A DNA stretch of 47,745 bases from Calidithermus roseus. Its GTDB lineage: Bacteria; Deinococcota; Deinococci; Deinococcales; Thermaceae. The translations under genes and the position numbers were made by a program. Below, in pieces: positions 42,926-47,745 of the stretch (the stretch's first letter is position 1; each line of letters opens with the position of its first letter). A model generated the notes under the pieces. That model did no database searches. It saw nothing but the letters and a program-made list of their open reading frames with translations, and was not told where the DNA came from. The stretch is taken from the NCBI RefSeq assembly GCF_003574095.1, contig NZ_QWLA01000020.1:1-47745 (forward strand). The letters are read 5' to 3'.

Positions 42926-44402
42926 GGGTCCTCCCGTAGCGCTCGGCCAGCTCGCCCTTGAGGATCTTGCCGGGGGCACTCTTGGGAAGTTCGTCGAGGA
43001 AGACGAAGTGCTTGGGCACCTTGTAAGCAGCCAGGCGGCTCCTGAGAAAGCTGCGCAGCTCGTCTTCCGTCAGCGCCCCGCCACCCTTGAGCACCACGCA
43101 GGCCAGCCCGACCTCGCCCCACTGGGCATCGGGAACACCAATTACGGCGCACTCCTGCACCAGGGGATGGTCGTATAGAGCCCGCTCGACCTCGATGGGG
43201 TAGACGTTTTCCCCGCCCGAGATGAACATCTCCTTGCTGCGCCCGACGATGAAGTAACGTCCGGCCTCGTCGCGCTGGGCCAGGTCGCCGGTGCGCAGCC
43301 AGATTCGCCCTTGCTGCTCGAGCAGAACCTTCGCGCTGTCCTCCGGGCGCGCGAAATACCCGCTCATCACGGTGGGCCCGCTCAGCCACAGTTCCCCGGT
43401 CCCCGCCCCCTGCACCTCCTGGCCCTCGGCATCCACCAGCCGCGCCCACAGGTGGGGCATGGGTCGGCCCACCGACTCGGGAAACTGCTCGGCTTCACCG
43501 GGCTCGAGGGTGAAGCAGTTGACCCCACACTCGGTCAGGCCGTAGCCCTGTCGGAAGCGAATACCCTTGGCGGCGTAGGCTTCTCGCACGGGGGCCGGGC
43601 AGGGCGCTCCGCCCGAGATGGCCCAGCGCACGCTGGAGAAGTCGGTGTGGGCGAAGTCGGGGTGACTGGCGAGCATCTGGTACATGGTGGGTACTAGGAA
43701 CAGCAGGCTGGGCCGCTGCTGGCCGACCCAGGCCAAGTACTCGGCGGGGTCGAACCTCTCCTGAATCATCACGCTGCCCCCTAGGTACAGAAGGGGTGTG
43801 CACAGCGCGTTGAGGGCAGCGTGAAACATCGGCGTGGCGACGATATAGCGGTCCTGCGGGCTCAGGCCCCAGGTCATGGCGGTCTGGGCGGCGTTGACCA
43901 GCAACTGGCGGTAGGGCAGCATGGCCCCCTTGGGCAGCCCGGTGGTGCCGCCGGTGAACAGGATGAGCGCGGTATCCTCCAGCCCCGCTGTGAAGGGGGT
44001 AAACCCGGCAGCGGGCAGGGCCTGCAATTCCTCGAGCGGCCTCGCCCCAGGGTCTAACCGCCGGGCCGCTTCCTCCTGTCCCGGCCCGAAGAACAGCGCC
44101 CTGGGCTGGGTGTACTCCATCAGCCCCTGCAACTCGGCCAGGCTCAGCCGGTGGTTGAGGAAGGTGGGCACGAAGCCCAAGAGCGCAGCGGCAAAGTAGA
44201 GCTCGAGGTAGCCCAGGTGGTTGGGGCTGAGCACCGCTACCCGCTCCCCCTGGCCCACACCCAGCCCGGCCAGCGACCCTGCCGCCCGCCGAACCCGGGC
44301 GTACAGCTCACCATAGCCAATCCAGCTTCCCCGCCAGTAGACCGCCGGGCGCTCAGGGTGGTAGGCCGCCAGGCGCTCGAGCCAGTTGGCGTTGAGTTCC
44401 AT
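42918..44402 (-). CDS. AMP-forming acyl-CoA ligase
   Basis: 494-residue adenylate-forming enzyme. The phosphate loop is LFTGGTTGLPKGA (about 150-162), followed by YGLTECG, the ATP-ribose Asp in WLRTGD and the hinge GRSKEMFISGGENVYP; the catalytic C-terminal lysine is in KSAPGKILKGEL. It couples ATP to CoA thioester formation, activating the acid presumably brought in by the ABC importer. Medium/long-chain or aromatic acids are all possible. ATG 44402 shares one base with the upstream stop (TGATG). A longer in-frame extension upstream is antisense-type translation of the KAS gene. Confidence 0.92.
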   Translation of the reverse strand: MELNANWLERLAAYHPERPAVYWRGSWIGYGELYARVRRAAGSLAGLGVGQGERVAVLSPNHLGYLELYFAAALLGFVPTFLNHRLSLAELQGLMEYTQPRALFFGPGQEEAARRLDPGARPLEELQALPAAGFTPFTAGLEDTALILFTGGTTGLPKGAMLPYRQLLVNAAQTAMTWGLSPQDRYIVATPMFHAALNALCTPLLYLGGSVMIQERFDPAEYLAWVGQQRPSLLFLVPTMYQMLASHPDFAHTDFSSVRWAISGGAPCPAPVREAYAAKGIRFRQGYGLTECGVNCFTLEPGEAEQFPESVGRPMPHLWARLVDAEGQEVQGAGTGELWLSGPTVMSGYFARPEDSAKVLLEQQGRIWLRTGDLAQRDEAGRYFIVGRSKEMFISGGENVYPIEVERALYDHPLVQECAVIGVPDAQWGEVGLACVVLKGGGALTEDELRSFLRSRLAAYKVPKHFVFLDELPKSAPGKILKGELAERYGRTHA

Positions 44403-45427
44403 CAGGTCTCCTCCAAAGAGCCATTTACCCGCTCTTCCCAGCGCAGCACTGCCGCGCCCCAGTGGTAGCCCACGCCCGCCGCCGCCAGCGCGATGAGGCT
44501 GCCGGGGCCGATGCTTCCGGCTTCGCGGGCCAGCTTGAGCGAGAGGATGGGGTCGAGCTGGCCCAGATGACCGTAGTCGCAGAGGTAGATGCTCTGCGAC
44601 TCGCTCAGGCCCAGCCTCTCGAGCACCGCTCGGTGGGCCGAGGGCTTCATGTGCAGCAGCGCCAGGTAGTCGAGGTCGGCGGGGGTGTAGCCCGCGTCCT
44701 GCAGGGCCCCGCCGATGACCTCGAGAAAGCCCGAGATGGAAACGGCCTCTAGCCGCGATTTCATCAGCTCGGGTTCGGCCACCCGCAGCCTGTACTGCCC
44801 GACGTTTTCGGGGCTCAGCGGCTCGGCGGTTCCACCTACCGGAACCCGCACTGTCTGGGCCAGCACCGCATCGGTCTTGAGCCGGGTGGAGCGCAGCCGG
44901 ATGCCCGGTCCCTCCCGGCTCAGCACGGCGGCCCCGCCCCCGGCGGCCAGGTCGTACATGAAGCGCACATCGGGGTCGGTGTAGTCGATCAGGTCGCCGT
45001 TGCGGTAGCCTCCTGCGATCAGCACGTGCTGCACCTCGGCTCGAGCGGCGAACAGTCCCTCGGCGACTGCCAGGGCGGTGATGAAGGTGGCGCACTTCTG
45101 GTTGATGTCGAAGGCCCAGGCCCGCTCGGCCCCGACCATTTGCGCGATGAGGGGGGCGCTGGTCCAGACCGGGTAATCCTTGTGCTCGTCGGTGATGCTG
45201 ATGACCACGTCGACGGCGCTGGCCTCGAGCCCGGCTTCCTCCAGCGCTCGTGCCGCAGCCCACCCGGCCATGCGGGCGGGGTGGTCGCCGGGGCCGGGAA
45301 CCGGCTTCTGATGGATGCCCAGCTTCTCCCGCACCACCCACTCCGGCAAACCGCTCGCCGCAGCGATGGCGCCGCTGGTCATGCGCGGTGCAGGCAAGTA
45401 GACTCCAAGGCCCCGTAGGTAAGGCAT
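44402..45427 (-). CDS. KAS III-like condensing enzyme with altered triad
   Basis: 341 residues of the thiolase fold. The nucleophile Cys112 (from ATG 45427) lies in FDINQKCATF, at the same position as in E. coli FabH, and His259 in LLHMKPSAHR is the first histidine. The usual Asn in the GNT motif is His287 (DYGHLGQ), so the triad reads Cys-His-His, as in KAS I/II enzymes, instead of Cys-His-Asn. Relatives include FabH, OleA and 3-ketoacyl-CoA synthases. As first gene of the operon it may condense or cleave (reverse reaction) an acyl-CoA. GAGGGG lies 7 nt before the ATG; a GTG one codon earlier is less well placed. Confidence 0.87.
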   Translation of the reverse strand: MPYLRGLGVYLPAPRMTSGAIAAASGLPEWVVREKLGIHQKPVPGPGDHPARMAGWAAARALEEAGLEASAVDVVISITDEHKDYPVWTSAPLIAQMVGAERAWAFDINQKCATFITALAVAEGLFAARAEVQHVLIAGGYRNGDLIDYTDPDVRFMYDLAAGGGAAVLSREGPGIRLRSTRLKTDAVLAQTVRVPVGGTAEPLSPENVGQYRLRVAEPELMKSRLEAVSISGFLEVIGGALQDAGYTPADLDYLALLHMKPSAHRAVLERLGLSESQSIYLCDYGHLGQLDPILSLKLAREAGSIGPGSLIALAAAGVGYHWGAAVLRWEERVNGSLEET

Positions 45428-45457
45428 CACAAAACCCCTCGAGTTCGATTGAGCCCG

Positions 45458-45490
45458 AGTCTACCGGGGGGGTGTTACAGAGTTGTTACA
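45458..45490 (-). promoter_or_regulatory. Promoter and direct-repeat regulator site of the acid-uptake operon
   Basis: Minus-strand -10 TAGACT (45463-45458). Two identical heptamers, TGTTACA on the plus strand at 45473-45479 and 45484-45490, are exactly 11 bp apart and cover the -35 region, where no consensus box exists. This is typical of a site for an activator or dimeric regulator on one face of the helix. Confidence 0.5.
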
Positions 45491-45499
45491 CGGGTGCAG

Positions 45500-45604
45500 G
45501 ACGCCGATAGCTGAACACAAAACGCCGTAGGGGCGACTGGCTGGTTGGCCCTACGGTGTCATGCGTTTGGCGCTTTGCCTGGAGCGTACGACGTAGGACG
45601 TACG
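45500..45604. repeat. Compound intergenic repeat with hairpin
   Basis: Contains GCCGATAGC, AAAACGCCG, an imperfect hairpin CCGTAGGG / CCCTACGG (45525-45556) related to the 29311 palindrome, and CGTACGACGTAGGACGTACG at 45588-45607. It combines all the repeat flavours seen elsewhere in the window. Confidence 0.55.
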
Positions 45605-45631
45605 ACCCCGATGGCATATGATGCCTCCGGT

Positions 45632-47134
45632 ATGCGTGCGCTGCTTTCGGTTTCCAACAAGGTGGGGCTGGTGGAGTTCGCCCGCGAGCTGGCGGCTTTG
45701 GGCTTCGAGCTGGTCTCCACGGGTGGGACGCACAAGGCCCTTCAGGACGCGGGGTTGAAGGTTGTCTACGTCTCCGACGTCACCGGCTTTCCCGAGATTC
45801 TCGATGGGCGGGTCAAGACCCTGCACCCCAATATCCACGCTGGGCTTCTGGCGACGCGCAGCGCCGAGCACCAGGCCCAGCTCGAGCAGCACGGAATCAC
45901 CCGCATCGACCTGCTGTGTGTCAACCTATACCCCTTCCGTCAGACCGTGCGCAAGGGGGCGAGTTTCGAGGAGTGCATCGAGAACATCGACATCGGGGGG
46001 CCGGCCATGCTGCGGGCGGCAGCCAAGAACCACGCCGCCGTGTTGCCGGTGTGTGACCCCGCCGATTACCCACGCGTGCTCGAGGCCCTGCGCAACGGGG
46101 TAAACAGTGGTCTGCGTCAGGAACTCGCCTACAAGGCCTTCGCCCACACCGCCGCTTACGATGCAGCCATCGCCGAATTTCTGGGTCAGGAGAAGTTTAG
46201 GCCCAGCCTCACACTCGCGCTCGAGCGCGTCAGCGAGCTGCGCTACGGGGAGAACCCCCACCAGGAAGCGGCACTCTACCGCCTACAGGGCGAGACCGGC
46301 CCGGTGCTCGACGCCGAGGTGTTGGCCGGAAAGCCCATGGGCTTCAACAATTACGCCGACGCCGACGCGGCCTGGGCGCTGGTGAGCGAGTTCGACGAGC
46401 CCGCATGCGTGTGCATCAAGCACGCCAACCCCTGTGGGGTGGCGGTGGCCGCCGACGCCAGAACGGCCTGGGAACGCGCCCGCGACGCCGACACCCTCTC
46501 GGTCTTCGGCGGGGTGGTGGCCCTCAACCGGCCCGTGGACCTCGAGACTGCCCAGGCCACCCGTGGCACCTTCCTCGAGGTCCTCATCGCCCCCGAGGTG
46601 AGCCCTGAAGCCCTGGAGTGGTTCAAGGCCAAGAAGCCCGACCTGCGGGTGCTGGTGGCCGGGCCCAGCCGCTTCGGCCCGCTGGAATACCGCCCGATCC
46701 TGGGCGGCTTCCTGGTGCAGGACCGCGATGTTCAGGTCTGGGGCGGCCTCGAGCCCCGCGTGGTGACGGTGCGCGAGCCCACCGCGCAGGAGTGGCGCGA
46801 CCTCGAGTTCGCCTGGAAGGTGGGCAAGCACGCCCGCTCCAACAACGTGGTGCTTGCCAAGGACGGCGTGACGGTGGGTATTGGCACCGGCGCGGTGAGC
46901 CGCATCTGGGCCGCCGAGCGCGCTATCCTCAACGCCGGGGAGCGGGCTAAGGGCGCGGTGCTCGCCTCCGAGGCCTTCTTCCCCTTCGACGACGTGGTGC
47001 GCGCCGCCGCCGCCGCTGGGATCAAGGCCATCGTCCAGCCCGGCGGGGCCAAGCGCGACCTCGAGGTCATCGCCGCCGCCGACGAGCTGGGCGTGGCGAT
47101 GGTGTTCACGGGCTCGAGGCACTTCAAGCACTGA
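45632..47134 (+). CDS. purH: Bifunctional AICAR transformylase / IMP cyclohydrolase
   Basis: Last two steps of purine synthesis: formylation of AICAR with 10-formyltetrahydrofolate and ring closure to IMP. 500 residues. The N-terminal cyclohydrolase domain (about 1-190) opens with RALLSVSNKVGLVEFAREL and contains STGGTHKAL; the transformylase domain (about 195-500) includes LRYGENPHQ, KHANPCGVA and TFSG-like SVFGGVVALNRP, ending FTGSRHFKH. ATG 45632 is the usual family start; TATGAT at 45617-45622 would place transcription within a few bases of it. An ATG at 45611 adds seven residues. It uses folate, whose precursor pathway is encoded at 23.6-26.3 kb. Confidence 0.95.
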   Translation: MRALLSVSNKVGLVEFARELAALGFELVSTGGTHKALQDAGLKVVYVSDVTGFPEILDGRVKTLHPNIHAGLLATRSAEHQAQLEQHGITRIDLLCVNLYPFRQTVRKGASFEECIENIDIGGPAMLRAAAKNHAAVLPVCDPADYPRVLEALRNGVNSGLRQELAYKAFAHTAAYDAAIAEFLGQEKFRPSLTLALERVSELRYGENPHQEAALYRLQGETGPVLDAEVLAGKPMGFNNYADADAAWALVSEFDEPACVCIKHANPCGVAVAADARTAWERARDADTLSVFGGVVALNRPVDLETAQATRGTFLEVLIAPEVSPEALEWFKAKKPDLRVLVAGPSRFGPLEYRPILGGFLVQDRDVQVWGGLEPRVVTVREPTAQEWRDLEFAWKVGKHARSNNVVLAKDGVTVGIGTGAVSRIWAAERAILNAGERAKGAVLASEAFFPFDDVVRAAAAAGIKAIVQPGGAKRDLEVIAAADELGVAMVFTGSRHFKH

Positions 47135-47179
47135 GCAGGCTTCGCCTTTAACGTTAAGCAGAATGGCTCCAGTTGAGCT

Positions 47180-47185
47180 TAGAAT
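47180..47185 (+). promoter_or_regulatory. -10 box of a probable leaderless promoter
   Basis: TAGAAT, 6 nt, then the ATG at 47192. A palindrome TTAACGTTAA lies at 47148-47157, upstream of it. Confidence 0.6.
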
Positions 47186-47191
47186 GGTTGC

Positions 47192-47686
47192 ATGTCAACT
47201 GAGAGCTCCTTCGACTGGAGCCAGCCAGTCCCCCGGCTTTCAGGCTATGACTTTAGCCGTAAACCACGCTGGCAGGGGCACTGGGGAGGCTACCTCAGCG
47301 GCTATAACGCCCGTTATTTCCTCGAATACGACCACCCAGCCGGCACAGCTCGCCTGTGGGTTTTCTGCCAGCCCATCTTCGGCACTCGAGGCTGGTACGG
47401 CGAAGGCCCGGCCAGCTACGATCCCGCCGGTCCCAGCATCCGCTTCAGCGTCCAGGGCATCCGCCACGACCCCCGCAGCGGGCAACCCCTCACCATCCTC
47501 CGCTGCACGGGGGAAGCAAAGGACATGCCCGACCACGTCGGCCTGAAGCTAAACCCTTCTGAAAAACCGCTGTCGGAGCGGAGGCTTACCAACCCTCCCT
47601 CCACCCAAACTTCTACCCCGACCGCGACCATGCCGAACAGAGCCTACGGCAGCCTTCGGCCATTGGCAATCAGCGCAGGCGCTTGA
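47192..47686 (+). CDS. Unknown small protein, possibly frameshifted at its 3' end
   Basis: 164 residues as read. The first ~125 are rich in Trp, Tyr and Gly (RKPRWQGHWGGYLSGYNARY, then WVFCQPIFGTRGWYG) and look like a real soluble beta-rich domain without a signal peptide; no family is recognised. The last ~40 residues (SERRLTNPPSTQTSTPTATM) change character to Ser/Thr/Pro and lose the GC-rich third positions. Another frame through 47565-47660 reads AYQPSLHPNFYPDRDHAEQS, which looks more natural, so a frameshift near the AAAAA run at 47561-47565 is possible. It overlaps the end of the minus-strand protease gene by 17 nt. Confidence 0.55.
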   Translation: MSTESSFDWSQPVPRLSGYDFSRKPRWQGHWGGYLSGYNARYFLEYDHPAGTARLWVFCQPIFGTRGWYGEGPASYDPAGPSIRFSVQGIRHDPRSGQPLTILRCTGEAKDMPDHVGLKLNPSEKPLSERRLTNPPSTQTSTPTATMPNRAYGSLRPLAISAGA

Positions 47687-47745
47687 GGTATTCCATGGCC
47701 GCCGCCAGCGGGTCCTTCTCGACCACCCAATCGGGCTCCACGCCC
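47670..47745 (-). CDS. C-terminus of a probable S41-family (CtpA-like) protease, truncated by window edge
   Basis: Reading leftward from the edge gives about 24 codons ending LAAAMEYLKRLR and stop TGA (47672-47670). The segment GVEPDWVVEKDPLAAAMEYL matches the closing segment of carboxy-terminal processing proteases (a G-I/V-x-PD-x-x-V run followed by a helix with DP). The catalytic Ser/Lys lie outside, so this rests on a short stretch. Confidence 0.55.
   Translation of the reverse strand, partial: GVEPDWVVEKDPLAAAMEYLKRLR

Noticed and set aside
44403-45341. N-terminal extension that would make the acyl-CoA ligase 807 residues
   Set aside because: It is an out-of-frame reading of the condensing-enzyme gene; ATG 44402 gives the normal ligase length and couples to the upstream stop.

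Overview
The window looks like chromosome of a Thermaceae bacterium, most likely Meiothermus or a close relative. The basis is high GC, long protein matches to Thermus-type enzymes (from memory, not searched), a futalosine-type menaquinone prenyltransferase, N-acylamino-acid racemase, promoters placed 6-7 nt ahead of start codons (leaderless mRNAs, well documented in Deinococcus-Thermus), and an extreme excess of the hexamer CTCGAG. The species is inference. No integrase, transposase, phage gene or CRISPR array is visible.

Layout, left to right. 1-7.9 kb: the C-terminal part of NAD-dependent DNA ligase, a tRNA-Pro(CGG), a possible structured leader before a small secreted protein, then rsmD, coaD, an aldehyde dehydrogenase coupled to a lipoprotein, threonine dehydratase and a putrescine-type aminotransferase. 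7.9-8.8 kb: an AT-richer exported protein gene that appears split by a frameshift. 8.9-13.7 kb: RNase R, coaE, a signal-less BtuF-like protein, tRNA-Ser(GGA) and a PIG-L deacetylase whose 3' end overlaps the convergent ClC gene. 13.5-19.7 kb (minus): the ClC transporter; a racemase/GNAT/amidohydrolase operon that may convert D- to L-amino acids through N-acyl intermediates; pncB. 19.8-26.3 kb (plus): metH, a pabB-pabA fusion and pabC (methionine and folate synthesis). 26.4-29.2 kb: a SAM-I riboswitch with a relay-type expression platform ahead of metY-metX.

29.3-35.5 kb (minus): an MFS transporter, a UbiA/MqnP-type prenyltransferase, an NFACT/RqcH protein, a small membrane protein, a protein fusing three helix-turn-helix repeats to an AhpD-type peroxidase domain, a free-standing B12-binding subunit and a SRPBCC protein. 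35.7-36.3 kb: a small transcription unit with a likely 24-codon peptide gene and a 62-residue protein. 36.4-45.4 kb (minus): a run of ten genes in tight order: KAS III-like condensing enzyme, acyl-CoA ligase, alpha/beta hydrolase, MaoC hydratase, a complete branched-chain-amino-acid-type ABC transporter (binding protein, two permeases, two ATPases) and a 3-hydroxybutyrate dehydrogenase-like SDR with its own promoter. It reads as uptake, CoA activation and breakdown of an organic acid. The right end holds purH, an unknown small protein and the last codons of an S41 protease.

The two strongest candidates for undescribed biology are the HTH-AhpD fusion co-transcribed with a B12-binding protein under a palindromic operator, and the ten-gene acid-uptake operon. 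The metY riboswitch platform, the peptide gene near 36.1 kb and the dispersed intergenic repeats are further leads.
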